A DNA stretch of 64,000 nucleotides from Blastococcus sp. TF02A-30. GTDB lineage: Bacteria > Actinomycetota > Actinomycetes > Mycobacteriales > Geodermatophilaceae. Below the pieces are notes generated by a model. It saw nothing but the letters and a program-made list of their open reading frames with translations. It did not search any database and was not told the DNA's origin. Positions 27,961 through 36,494 of the stretch are shown here, piece by piece. The translations under genes were made by a program, and so were the position numbers. The DNA is taken from contig NZ_QOHJ01000004.1 in assembly GCF_003319185.1 (NCBI RefSeq), positions 62,001-126,000 of the forward strand. The letters run 5' to 3'. Numbering within the stretch: the stretch's first letter is position 1; every line of letters starts with the position of its first letter.

Positions 27961-29548
27961 GGTCGGCTTCCCCCTGTTCTCCCAGGAGCTCCAGCGCGGG
28001 GTTGTACGCGTCCGGGCCGGTCGCCACGACGCCGTCCAGGCCTTTGCCGCCGTCGGCGGGGCGCCGGGTGATGCCGAAGGTGCCGTCGGCGATCGCCTGG
28101 ATCAGCCCCTCGGGGTGGTCGGCGATCTTCTCCAGCAGCCCGACGGCCTCGGTGAGCACGGTGTGCGCCCGCCGGTCGATGAACCCGCCCCGCGGCGGGG
28201 AGAAGTCCTCGGCCAGGTTGCCCGCAGCGTCGAGCACGTAGCGGACGTTGCGCAGCGCCAGGTCGCGGTCGGACAGCCACGGCGTCACCACGGCCTCGGT
28301 CATCATCCCGACCAGCAGGATGCCCTGTCCGGTCAGCGCTCCGGCCAGGTTGAAGAACCCGTCGAGCAGGTAGCCGCGGAACACGTCGCCGGTCATGTGC
28401 TTGGTCGGCGGCATCCACTTCAGCGGCGCGTCCGGGAAGAGGCTGCGGGCCAGCAGCGCGTGCGCGAGCTCGAGCCGGAAGGACTCGTGCCGCTCGGGCT
28501 GGATCTCGAAGGCGTGGCCGAGCCCCAGCTGCCAGTCCTCGAGCCCCGCCTCGTGCGCGAGGGTCTCGTTGAGCAGCTGGCTGACCGTGACCGTGTGCGC
28601 CTCGTCGACGGCGTCGGCGGTGGTGAGGTAGTTGTCCTCGCCGGTGTTGATGATGATCCCGGCGCGGGCGTGCACCATCCGGCTGAACCGCTGGTCGACG
28701 AAGGTGCGCCGCGGGTTGATGTCGCGGAAGAGGATCCCGTACATCGCGTCGTTGAGCATCATGTCCAGCCGCTCGAGCCCGGCCAGGACGGCGATCTCGG
28801 GCATGCACAGGCCGGACGCGTAGTTGGTGAGCCGCACGTAGCGGCCCAGCTCGGCGCTGACGTCGTCCAGGGCGGCCCGCATGAGCCGGAAGTTCTCCTG
28901 GGTGGCGTACGTGCCGGCGTAGCCGGTGCGGGTGGCGCCCTCGGGCACGTAGTCCAGCAGCGACTGCCCGGTGGAGCGGATGACGGCGATGACGTCGGCC
29001 CCGGCCCGGGCGGCGGCCTGGGCCTGCGGGATGTCCTCGTGGATGTCGCCGGTGGCCACGATCAGGTAGATCCACGGCCGGCGCGGGGGGTCCCCGTGCT
29101 GCGCCACCAGCTCCTCGCGGCGCCGCCGGTTGGCGTCGATCCGGGCGATGCCGCCGGCGACCGCGGCGCGGGCCGCCGCGCGGGCGCGCTCGGCGTCCGC
29201 ACCGGTGGGTACCGCGAACCGCGCCGTGCCGGCGCCCACCTCCTCGGCGAGCTGCTGGAGGGTCCTCCCGGACGCCAGCGCGTGCCAGACCGGCAGCGCG
29301 ACGCCGGACTCCAGCCCCACCTGGTCCCGGACGGCGTCGACCACCCGGTTCACCCACGGCACCCGGTCCTCGACCCTCCCCTCCCCCGTCACCGGGTCGG
29401 TGCCGGTGAGGCCGGCCAGGCGCAGCACCGCCCGCTCGACGGAGACGGTGGTGTGCCGGTGGGCGAGGTCGACGACCGGCGCGGCGGCCCGGGCGGCCAG
29501 CTCCCGCGCCCGCGCCACCAGGGCGGGGTCCAGCTCGAGACGGGTCAT
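27953..29548 (-). CDS. kamD: Beta-lysine/D-lysine 5,6-aminomutase, alpha subunit
   Basis: A 531-residue TIM-barrel subunit of the B12-dependent aminomutase, close to the Clostridium length of about 515. Motifs: WIYLIVATGDIHEDIPQAQAAARAGADVIAVIRSTGQSLLDY, GYAGTYATQENFRLMR, LTNYASGLCMPEIA, KWMPPTKHMTGDVFRGYLLDG. It forms the functional enzyme with KamE, encoded next and overlapping by 8 bp. It also overlaps the amidohydrolase gene upstream by 4 bp, so all five operon genes are translationally coupled. No KamB/KamC-type reactivating factor is in the window. Confidence 0.95.
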   Translation of the reverse strand: MTRLELDPALVARARELAARAAAPVVDLAHRHTTVSVERAVLRLAGLTGTDPVTGEGRVEDRVPWVNRVVDAVRDQVGLESGVALPVWHALASGRTLQQLAEEVGAGTARFAVPTGADAERARAAARAAVAGGIARIDANRRRREELVAQHGDPPRRPWIYLIVATGDIHEDIPQAQAAARAGADVIAVIRSTGQSLLDYVPEGATRTGYAGTYATQENFRLMRAALDDVSAELGRYVRLTNYASGLCMPEIAVLAGLERLDMMLNDAMYGILFRDINPRRTFVDQRFSRMVHARAGIIINTGEDNYLTTADAVDEAHTVTVSQLLNETLAHEAGLEDWQLGLGHAFEIQPERHESFRLELAHALLARSLFPDAPLKWMPPTKHMTGDVFRGYLLDGFFNLAGALTGQGILLVGMMTEAVVTPWLSDRDLALRNVRYVLDAAGNLAEDFSPPRGGFIDRRAHTVLTEAVGLLEKIADHPEGLIQAIADGTFGITRRPADGGKGLDGVVATGPDAYNPALELLGEQGEADHA

Positions 29549-31047
29549 GCGGGTTCTCCTCCGACGACCAGCAGGCGGCAGGCGGGGCGCTCCCGGCCGG
29601 CGAGGACGGTGGACAGCGTGCTGGTGGTGGCCCAGAGCGCGAGGTCGGCGGGGGCGCCGGCGGCGAGCGGGCCGGCGGGGTGCTCCCGCCGGGCGGCGGA
29701 CCAGCCCCCGTGGGTGGCGGCGTCGAAGGCGTCGAAGGGGCGCAGCCCCGAGCCGGGCGTCCGGTGGTCGACGGCGGCGTGCACGCCGCCCCACGGGTCG
29801 AGCGCGGTCACCGGGGCGTCGCTGCCCAGCGCCAGGACGACGCCGGCGTCGGCGAGGTCGGCGAAGGGGTTGGTGCCGGCCGCGCGCTCGGCGCCGAGCC
29901 GCTCGGCGTACATGCCGGCGTCGCCACCCCAGGCGGCGTCGAAGGCCGGCTGCACGCTGGCGACGACGCCCCAGACGGCCATGCGGTCGACGACGTCGTC
30001 GTCGGGCATCTCCAGGTGCTCGAGGCGGTGCCGGCAGGCGCGGACGGCCGCCACGCCCAGCTCGTCGACCACCGTCCCGATCGCGTCCAGGACCTGCCGG
30101 ACGGCGACGTCGCCGATGACGTGGAACCCGGCCTGGATCCCCGCCTCGGTGCAGGCGCGGACGTGGTGCACCAGCGACGCCGTGTCGAAGCGGAGTGCCC
30201 CGGAGGTGCCCGGCCGGTCGGCGTAGGGGGTGCTCAGGGCGGCGGTGTGCGACCCGAAGGCGCCGTCGCAGAACAGGTCGCCACCCGCGCCGACGAGCCC
30301 GAGCTCGCGCACCAGGTCGAGCCCTCCGCGCTCGGCCAGCTCGCCCCAGTAGCCGAGCACCCGCGGCCCCGGCTGCTCCCCCGCCAGGGCGAGCAGCCCG
30401 GCGAGGTCGTCGGCGCCCGACACCTCGGGACCGGCCATCTCGTGCAGCGTCCCGATGCCCAGCGCCGCCGCGGCGTCGAGGGTGGCGCGCTGGGCGGCCC
30501 GCCGCTGCGCCGGGGTGACCGCCCCGAAGGCGGCCTGGCGCGCGGCGTGGTGGGCGTCCAGGCGCAGCTGCCCGTCCGGCGCGTACCCGGGCAGCTCCGC
30601 GATGCCGGGGATGCGGTCGAGCAGCGCGGTGGAGACGGTCGCCGAGTGGACGTCGACCCGCGCCAGGTAGACCGGCCGGTCGCCGGCGACGTCGTCCAGG
30701 TCGGCCCGGGTCAGCCCCCGCCCCTCCGGCCAGCCGGTCTCGTCCCACCCGGTGCCGAGCACCACGCCTCCCGCCGCGGCGGCGAGGTGCTCCCGCAGCG
30801 CCGCGACGGCGCCGGCAACGCTCGAGCTCGAGTGGAGGTCGAGACCGGTGAGCGCCAGTCCGGTCGCCGTCGCGTGCACGTGCGCGTCGACGAAGGCCGG
30901 GGTGAGCAGCGCCCCCTCCCCCGCGACGGTCCGACCGGCGGACGGCGCGTCCACGGCGTCGCCGAGCCAGGTGATCCGGCCGCGGTCGACGTGCACCGCC
31001 CGGCCCGGGCGGTCGCCGATCGTCACGTCGGTGAGGAGCAGGCTCAC
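29545..31047 (-). CDS. YtcJ-like metal-dependent amidohydrolase inside the kam operon
   Basis: A 500-residue amidohydrolase of the large COG1574 (YtcJ-like) TIM-barrel group. Metal motifs: TPAFVDAHVHATATGLAL (HxH after strand 1), FHVIGDVAVRQVLDA (H after strand 5/6), CRHRLEHLEMP, and LALGSDAPVTALDPWGGV with the last-strand Asp. Substrates in this family are lactams, amides or esters and are rarely known. Its start overlaps the kdd stop and its stop overlaps kamD, so it is a fixed part of this lysine operon. It may release or remove an acylated or cyclised (for example lactam) intermediate, which is inference. Confidence 0.86.
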   Translation of the reverse strand: MSLLLTDVTIGDRPGRAVHVDRGRITWLGDAVDAPSAGRTVAGEGALLTPAFVDAHVHATATGLALTGLDLHSSSSVAGAVAALREHLAAAAGGVVLGTGWDETGWPEGRGLTRADLDDVAGDRPVYLARVDVHSATVSTALLDRIPGIAELPGYAPDGQLRLDAHHAARQAAFGAVTPAQRRAAQRATLDAAAALGIGTLHEMAGPEVSGADDLAGLLALAGEQPGPRVLGYWGELAERGGLDLVRELGLVGAGGDLFCDGAFGSHTAALSTPYADRPGTSGALRFDTASLVHHVRACTEAGIQAGFHVIGDVAVRQVLDAIGTVVDELGVAAVRACRHRLEHLEMPDDDVVDRMAVWGVVASVQPAFDAAWGGDAGMYAERLGAERAAGTNPFADLADAGVVLALGSDAPVTALDPWGGVHAAVDHRTPGSGLRPFDAFDAATHGGWSAARREHPAGPLAAGAPADLALWATTSTLSTVLAGRERPACRLLVVGGEPA

Positions 31048-32072
31048 GCGTGCACCCGCGGATCGACCAGGGCGCGCACGCCCGGCGTCGTCCGGTAGAG
31101 GTCCAGGGCCATCGCCGCGTGCCCCGGCGTGTAGCCGTTGCCCACCAGCATCGTCACGTCCGCCGCCATCCCCTCCGCGCCCAGGGCCGCCGCCGGGAAG
31201 GAGGTGGCCATGGAGAAGAAGACCACGGTGCCGCCCTGGGCCGTGGCGAGGACCGCGCCGTGCTCCGCCCCCGGGACGTCCACGCACACCACGGTCAGGT
31301 CGGCCGGGGTGCCCACGGCGGCGGCGACGGCCAGCGGATCGGTCGCGTCGGCGACCACCACCCGGTCGGCCAGGCCGGCGGCGGTCAGGGCGGCCGCCTC
31401 CGCCTCGTCGCGCACCAGCCCGGTGAGCGACGAGGCCCCGGCCGCGCGGGCCGCGGCGAGGGAGAGGCAGCCGCTCTTGCCCGCGGCGCCCAGCACCACG
31501 ACCGACCGGGCGCCGCTCCGCTCCACGACGCGGGCGGTCGCGGCGGGGGCGCCGCAGACGTCGAGCAGGGCGAGCGCCACCGGCTCGGGCAGGTCGTCGG
31601 GCAGCACGGCGGCGATGGAGCGGGCGAAGAGGATCGCCGTCCCTTCTGCGGGGACCTGCTCGGAGCGACCGTCCCAGCGCACCAGCCCGTCGGTGATCCG
31701 CAGCGGGGTGAGGGTGAGCGAGACGAGGGTGGCCACCCGCTGGCCGGCCGCGAGCCCGAGCGGGGACTCCGCGCCGACGGCGTCGACGACCCCGATGAGC
31801 ATCCCTCCGGAGCCGGTGACCGGGTTCTGCATCTTGCCGCGCTCGGCGACGATGGCCAGGACCGCCTCGCGGACGGCGTCGCCGTTCCCGCCGCAGGCCT
31901 CGGAGAGCTGGCGGAACGACGCCGCGTCGAGGTTGAGCCGCTGCACCGCGATGCGCACCTCGTCCGGCCCGATCGCCGGGTCCGTGTCGAGGCGGAGCGC
32001 GGCCTGCGGCAGCACACCGGGGGGCTCCAGCACGCGGTGCACGCCCAGTGCCCGCTCCGCCGCTCCGTGCAC
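31044..32072 (-). CDS. kdd: L-erythro-3,5-diaminohexanoate dehydrogenase
   Basis: A 342-residue NAD(P)-dependent oxidative deaminase acting after the 5,6-aminomutase: 3,5-diaminohexanoate to 5-amino-3-oxohexanoate. Family blocks are RLDTDPAIGPDEVRIAVQRLNLDAASF, GKMQNPVTGSGGMLIGVV, AVLPDDLPEPVALALLDVCGAPA, and the Rossmann loop SVVVLGAAGKSGCLSLAAAR. The C-terminus MLVGNGYTPGHAAMALDLYR is typical. The GTG start follows GGGAGAGG. It heads the operon and is divergent from kamA across 114 bp. Confidence 0.93.
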   Translation of the reverse strand: MHGAAERALGVHRVLEPPGVLPQAALRLDTDPAIGPDEVRIAVQRLNLDAASFRQLSEACGGNGDAVREAVLAIVAERGKMQNPVTGSGGMLIGVVDAVGAESPLGLAAGQRVATLVSLTLTPLRITDGLVRWDGRSEQVPAEGTAILFARSIAAVLPDDLPEPVALALLDVCGAPAATARVVERSGARSVVVLGAAGKSGCLSLAAARAAGASSLTGLVRDEAEAAALTAAGLADRVVVADATDPLAVAAAVGTPADLTVVCVDVPGAEHGAVLATAQGGTVVFFSMATSFPAAALGAEGMAADVTMLVGNGYTPGHAAMALDLYRTTPGVRALVDPRVHA

Positions 32073-32186
32073 GCGCCTCTCCCGTCTGCCCGGTCCGTCG
32101 CAGGAGAACCTAGCGTGAACGGCCTCCGACGCCGAAGATCCTCCCGTAGGGTGCCCCGTGTTGGCGAACGACGAGGAGGCAGCACC
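32073..32186. promoter_or_regulatory. Divergent kdd/kamA promoter region
   Basis: This 114-bp gap must carry both promoters. On the + strand TAGCGT (32111-32116) and TAGGGT (32147-32152) are -10 candidates for kamA, and GAGGAGG (32173-32179) is its Shine-Dalgarno. No riboswitch-like fold (B12 or lysine) fits in the space. Confidence 0.5.
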
Positions 32187-33596
32187 GTGCTGGAACAGCC
32201 TTACGGGTACGTCGCGCGGGAGCTCGTCGAGCCCGACTGGCGGCGGCTGCCGGGCTTCGCCGACGTGACGCCGGAGCAGTGGCGCAGCGCCCAGTGGCAG
32301 CGGGTCAACTGCGTGAAGAACCTGCGCCAGCTCCGCGGCGTCTACGGCGACCTGCTCGACGAGTCCTTCTACGCCGACGTCGAGGCCGACCAGGCGGGGC
32401 GGGCGACGATGTCGCTGCTGCTGCCGCCCCAGATGCTCAACACGATGGTCCCGGACGCGGTGCCGACGACCGCGGCGATGCTGGCCGACCCCGTGCGCCG
32501 CTACATGCTGCCCGTGGCGTCCGACCGGCTCCCGGGCGCGGCGGCCAGCCACCCGTACGCCGCGCGCGACTCGCTGCACGAGCACGAGATGTGGGCGGTC
32601 GAGGGGCTCACCCACCGCTACCCCACCAAGGTGCTGGCCGAGCTGCTGCCCACCTGCCCGCAGTACTGCGGCCACTGCACGCGCATGGACCTGGTCGGCA
32701 ACTCCACGCCCGCCGTCGACAAGCTGAAGTTCGAGCTGAAGCCGGTCGACCGGCAGGCCGAGATGCTCGCGTACCTGCGCCGCACCCCTGGGGTCCGTGA
32801 CGTCGTCGTCTCCGGCGGTGACGTGGCGAACCTGCCGTTCAAGAACCTGGAGGCGTTCGTCGCCGGGCTGCTGGAGATCGAGTCGGTCCGCGACATCCGG
32901 CTGGCCTCCAAGGCGCTCATGGGGCTGCCCCAGCACTGGCTGCAGGACGACGTCGTGGCCGGCATGACCCGGCTGGCCGGCACCGCCCGCGCCCGCGGGG
33001 TGTCGCTGGCCGTCCACACGCACGTGAACGCCGCCCAGTCGGTGACCCCGCTGGTGGCCGAGGCGGCGCGCGCGATGCTGGCGGCCGGCGTGCGCGACGT
33101 GCGCAACCAGGGGGTGCTGCTGCGCGGGGTCAACGCCACCGCCCCGCAGCTGCTCGACCTGTGCTTCGCGCTCCAGGACGGCGCCTCGATCACGCCGTAC
33201 TACTTCTACATGTGCGACATGATCCCCAGCGCCGAGCACTGGCGGGTGTCGCTGGCCGAGGCGCAGACGCTGCAGCACGACATCATGGGCTACCTCCCCG
33301 GCTTCGCGACGCCGCGGATCGTCTGCGACGTCCCCTACGTCGGGAAGCGCTGGGTGCACCAGGTCGCCGAGTACGACCGCGAGCGCGGCATCAGCTACTG
33401 GACCAAGAACTACCGCACCGGCATCGAGGCCGGCGACGAGGCGGCCCTGGACCGGCGCTACACCTACTACGACCCGATCGCGACGCTGCCGGAGAGCGGC
33501 CGCGCGTGGTGGGCGCAGCGGGACGTCGACCCGGTCGCGGCGGAGTTGCGCGCGGCGAGCTCGCGGGCGGCGTCGGCGGCGGACCTGGCGGGCTGA
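32187..33596 (+). CDS. kamA: Lysine 2,3-aminomutase (KamA family radical SAM enzyme)
   Basis: A 469-residue radical SAM/PLP enzyme, first step of the beta-lysine pathway (L-lysine to beta-lysine). The [4Fe-4S] motif C-x3-C-x2-C is CPQYCGHC at Cys157, 161 and 164, followed by TRMDLVGNS. Other blocks are VVSGGDVANLPF and VHTHVNAAQSVTPL, and the PLP-binding region near the C-terminus is CDVPYVGKRWVHQV. The start GTG has a strong GAGGAGG 7 nt upstream. It is divergent from the kdd operon, whose products act on its product. Relatives acting on glutamate exist, but context favours lysine. Confidence 0.92.
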   Translation: MLEQPYGYVARELVEPDWRRLPGFADVTPEQWRSAQWQRVNCVKNLRQLRGVYGDLLDESFYADVEADQAGRATMSLLLPPQMLNTMVPDAVPTTAAMLADPVRRYMLPVASDRLPGAAASHPYAARDSLHEHEMWAVEGLTHRYPTKVLAELLPTCPQYCGHCTRMDLVGNSTPAVDKLKFELKPVDRQAEMLAYLRRTPGVRDVVVSGGDVANLPFKNLEAFVAGLLEIESVRDIRLASKALMGLPQHWLQDDVVAGMTRLAGTARARGVSLAVHTHVNAAQSVTPLVAEAARAMLAAGVRDVRNQGVLLRGVNATAPQLLDLCFALQDGASITPYYFYMCDMIPSAEHWRVSLAEAQTLQHDIMGYLPGFATPRIVCDVPYVGKRWVHQVAEYDRERGISYWTKNYRTGIEAGDEAALDRRYTYYDPIATLPESGRAWWAQRDVDPVAAELRAASSRAASAADLAG

Positions 33597-33666
33597 GCCC
33601 GGGCACGGTGCCGGGCCGCGGCGGGCCGGCATGTTTGCCGGTCGGGGTCGGCGGTAGCCATCTGCG

Positions 33667-34194
33667 GTGGGGGCGACGCTGGAGCTGCTGCGGACCGAGC
33701 GGCTGCGGCTGCGCGCCTGGACCGCCGCGCCCGGGGACCTGGCGCGGCTGACCGACATCTACGGCCGTGACGAGGTCACCCGCTGGCTGGGCGGCCCTCC
33801 GACGGTGCCCCCGGCCGAGCTGGTGGCCCGGTGGGAGGCGGTGCACGCCCGCGACGACCGGTTCGGCTGCTGGGCGGTGGAGCGGCGTGACGGCGTGGTG
33901 GCCGGGACGCTGCTGCTGAAGCCGTTGCCGAACGGAGTCGGCGAGGTGGAGGTCGGCTGGCACCTGCACCCGGACTCGTGGGGGCACGGCTACGCCACCG
34001 AGGCGGCGCGGGCGGTGGTCGACCGCGCGTTCGCCGCCGGCCTCCCGGAGGTCTACGCGGTGGTCCGCCCCGGCAACGCGCCGTCGCTGGCGGTGTGCCG
34101 CCGGCTGGGCATGACCCCGCTCGGGCGCATGACCCGCTGGTACGACGTCGAGCTGGAGGTCTTCCGGCAGATGGCGCCGGCCGTCGTGGACTGA
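33667..34194 (+). CDS. GNAT acetyltransferase (RimJ/RimL-like)
   Basis: A 175-residue protein with the RimJ/RimL-type beginning LELLRTERLRLRAWTAAPGDLARLTDIY, catalytic-core strand GEVEVGWHLHPDSWGHGYATEAARAVVDRAF (acetyl-CoA loop) and closing VVRPGNAPSLAVCRRLGM. Probably acetylates a protein N-terminus or a small amine; unknown. TAGCCA ends 6 nt before the GTG start. It ends 1 bp before the stop of the convergent acyltransferase gene. Confidence 0.88.
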   Translation: MGATLELLRTERLRLRAWTAAPGDLARLTDIYGRDEVTRWLGGPPTVPPAELVARWEAVHARDDRFGCWAVERRDGVVAGTLLLKPLPNGVGEVEVGWHLHPDSWGHGYATEAARAVVDRAFAAGLPEVYAVVRPGNAPSLAVCRRLGMTPLGRMTRWYDVELEVFRQMAPAVVD

Positions 34195-34195
34195 G

Positions 34196-35053
34196 TCAGC
34201 GCCCGACCAGGCCGCGGAGGCGGGCGACCAGGCTCTTCCTGGCCCGCTTGGGACCGTGGCCGGCGGCGCGGGCGGAGTCCTGCACGGCGGCCTCCTCCGG
34301 CGTGGGGGCCGTGCCGCCCAGGTGCACGGGCAGCCACCAGCTGTCGTCCGGGCCGGCGGGCTGCTCCGGGTAGGTGCGCTGGGCCTCGTCGAGCAGCGCC
34401 TCCATCGCGACGCGGGTGCGCACGAGCAGCTGCTGCACCTTCTCCCCGGGCTCGGCGACGATGGGCTCGCCGAGGATCACCGTCACCGGGGTGCCGCGGC
34501 GCCACTGCACCTTGTGGCCCTTGGTGGCCACGCGGTGCCCGCCCCAGACGGCGGCGGGGATGATCGGCACGCCGGCGTCGAGGGCCATGCGCGCCGCTCC
34601 GGCCTTGAGCTCCTTGACGGTGAAGCTGCGGCTGATGGTCGCCTCGGGGAAGACGCCGACGACCTCGCCGTCCTTGAGGGCGCGGACAGCGGACTCGAAG
34701 GCGGCCGAGCCGGCCTTCCGGTCGACCGGGATGTGCTGCATGGCGCGCATGAAGGGCCCGGCGAACCAGTTCTCGAAGACGGCGGACTTCGCCATGAACC
34801 GGACCAGGCGGTGCTGCGGCAGGGCGCCGAGCCCGAGGAAGGTGAAGTCGAAGAAGCTGACGTGGTTGCTGCAGATGACCGCGCCGCCGCTGGCCGGCAC
34901 GTGCTCGGACCCGCGCACGTCGAAGCGGAAGCGGAAGAGCCGGAAGACGACCAGCGCGACCCGGATGATGAACCGGTAGGGGCGGTCGCGCTTCGGTGGG
35001 GCCGCGCCGAACAGGTCGGTGCGGACGACGTCCCGCCAGCTCGCCGTGTACAT
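34196..35053 (-). CDS. 1-acyl-sn-glycerol-3-phosphate acyltransferase-like
   Basis: A 285-residue PlsC family enzyme. The catalytic HX4D is ICSNHVSFFDF; VFPEATISRSFTVKELKAGAARMALDAGVPIIPAAVWGG is the substrate block. An N-terminal hydrophobic segment (FIIRVALVVFRLFRFRF) should tether it to the membrane. The C-terminal about 60 residues are charged and variable. This is the second PlsC-like gene of the window, so redundancy or different acceptors are likely. Confidence 0.9.
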   Translation of the reverse strand: MYTASWRDVVRTDLFGAAPPKRDRPYRFIIRVALVVFRLFRFRFDVRGSEHVPASGGAVICSNHVSFFDFTFLGLGALPQHRLVRFMAKSAVFENWFAGPFMRAMQHIPVDRKAGSAAFESAVRALKDGEVVGVFPEATISRSFTVKELKAGAARMALDAGVPIIPAAVWGGHRVATKGHKVQWRRGTPVTVILGEPIVAEPGEKVQQLLVRTRVAMEALLDEAQRTYPEQPAGPDDSWWLPVHLGGTAPTPEEAAVQDSARAAGHGPKRARKSLVARLRGLVGR

Positions 35054-35067
35054 GACCGGACCCTAAC

Positions 35068-36231
35068 TTACGGTGCCGTAGGTCGCTCCGCGCCGGCCGT
35101 GACGTCCACCGCGGCCCGGACGACCGCGGTCGGGTCGCCGGTCGCCGCGAGGACGCGGCGCTGCAGGTCCGCGCCGGTGCCGCGGTCGAGCAGGGCGGCC
35201 ACCCCGGCGCTGACCCGCTCGTCGTCACCGGCTTCGGCCAGGGCCGGCCGCACGTGCTCCAGCAGGTCGGTGAGGACGGCGGCCGCGGGGGCCGGGCGGC
35301 CGGTGCGCGGGTGCACCAGATCGCCGGTCAGGCCCGAGCGGCCGGCCCGCCAGACGGCCAGCCGCAGCACCTCGGCACGCATGCCGGGGACGGCTGCGCC
35401 GGAGCGCCACTCGCGCGCGGCGGTCTCGACCAGCCCGCGGACCAGCCCGGCGAGGGTGACGGCGTCCTCGACGCGGAGGCAGACGTCGGCGGTGCGGACC
35501 TCGACGGTGGGCCAGTTCGCCGACAGCCGGGCGTCGAAGTAGACCATCCCGGTGTCCAGCACGGTCCCGGTCGCGAGCACGTCGTCGACGAGGCGGTGGT
35601 AGTCCGCCGCGTCGGCGAACGGGCCGTTCGGGCCGGCCGACGGCCAGCGGTGCCACACCTGCGAGCGGAAGCTGGCGTAGCCGGTGTCCTGGCCGCGCCA
35701 GTACGGCGAGTTGGACGTGAGCGCGGTGAGCACGGGCAGCCACACCCGGATGCGGTTGAGGACGGCGACGCCCTCCTCGTCGTCCTCGACGGACACGTGC
35801 ACGTGGCAACCGCAGGTGAGCACGTCGCGCGCGGTCTGCCCGAAGGCCTCGAGCAGCCGGCCGTAGCGCTCGCCCTCGGTGTGCACGGGCACGACGTCGA
35901 CGGGCGAGGTGGCCAGCGCCGCCACGCGGGCACCGACGGCGACGGCCGCCGCGTCGGCGCGGTTCCGCCAGTGCCGCAGCTCCCGGTGCACCTCGTCGAG
36001 CGTCGTGCAGACGCGGGTGCCCAGCTCCATCTGCTGGGCCTTGAGCTCGGGGACGAGGTGTGCCGTGCCCTGCTCCGCGTCGTCCCCTGCGCGCTCGGCG
36101 CGATCGTGCTCGGCGACGTCCTCCCCCTCGCCGCGGCGGGAGGCGACCTCGAGCGCCTCGGGGCCCAGGGGCGCGGGGACGCCGTCCGGGCCGATGACCA
36201 GCAGCTCTTCCTCGACCCCGACCGTGCGCAC
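35068..36231 (-). CDS. Glutamate-cysteine ligase-like carboxylate-amine ligase (GCS2/YbdK)
   Basis: A 387-residue ATP-dependent carboxylate-amine ligase. The start VRTVGVEEELLVIGPDG is the family N-terminus; an in-frame ATG at 36291 would add 20 poorly conserved residues. LVPELKAQQMELGTRVC, CGCHVHVSVEDDEEGVAVLNRIRVWLPVLTALTSNSPYWRG and FDARLSANWPTVEVRTADVC are the active-site blocks. It joins glutamate (or a similar carboxylate) to an amine; in actinobacteria some act in gamma-glutamylcysteine synthesis for ergothioneine. It starts just left of an inverted-repeat element. Confidence 0.92.
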   Translation of the reverse strand: MRTVGVEEELLVIGPDGVPAPLGPEALEVASRRGEGEDVAEHDRAERAGDDAEQGTAHLVPELKAQQMELGTRVCTTLDEVHRELRHWRNRADAAAVAVGARVAALATSPVDVVPVHTEGERYGRLLEAFGQTARDVLTCGCHVHVSVEDDEEGVAVLNRIRVWLPVLTALTSNSPYWRGQDTGYASFRSQVWHRWPSAGPNGPFADAADYHRLVDDVLATGTVLDTGMVYFDARLSANWPTVEVRTADVCLRVEDAVTLAGLVRGLVETAAREWRSGAAVPGMRAEVLRLAVWRAGRSGLTGDLVHPRTGRPAPAAAVLTDLLEHVRPALAEAGDDERVSAGVAALLDRGTGADLQRRVLAATGDPTAVVRAAVDVTAGAERPTAP

Positions 36232-36303
36232 CTGTTCATGATCAGCAGTCGGACGGCTCGGCGCGCGGTGGTCTTGGTGAGGCCACCCCATCGAGGGTCC
36301 GTG

Positions 36304-36483
36304 ACCGTTATCCCCAAGTGTTCTGCGGGAGCAGCACCACCTGCGGTGCCGCTGCTCCCCCTGGTTCCGTTCCAGCGCCGTCGCGGCATTCGGCGATTGC
36401 TGATGCGCCGCCCGGAGGGCGGCGCCGTTGTCGACGGCAGGTGACCACGGAATCGGACCTGCATCGTTGTTGGGGATAACGGT
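36304..36483. repeat. 180-bp element with 14-bp terminal inverted repeats and two hairpins
   Basis: ACCGTTATCCCCAA (36304-36317) and TTGGGGATAACGGT (36470-36483) are perfect inverted copies. Between them lie two strong hairpins: GGGAGCAGC/GCTGCTCCC with an inner CACC/GGTG (about 36328-36360), and GCGCCGCCC-gga-GGGCGGCGC (36405-36425). No ORF is inside. Either a miniature mobile element or a symmetric operator pair between divergent genes. Confidence 0.65.
36405..36425. repeat. Perfect 9-bp hairpin
   Basis: GCGCCGCCC (36405-36413), loop GGA, GGGCGGCGC (36417-36425), inside the 180-bp inverted-repeat element. Confidence 0.7.
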
Positions 36484-36494
36484 AGTGTCCCGAC

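Noticed and set aside
32073..32186. B12 or lysine riboswitch upstream of kamA or kdd
   Set aside because: Only 114 bp separate the divergent starts and no conserved B12-box or lysine riboswitch core is visible.
36304..36483. GTTATCCCCA as DnaA boxes
   Set aside because: One mismatch from the TTATNCACA consensus, only two copies in inverted arrangement, and the terminus is nearby rather than the origin.
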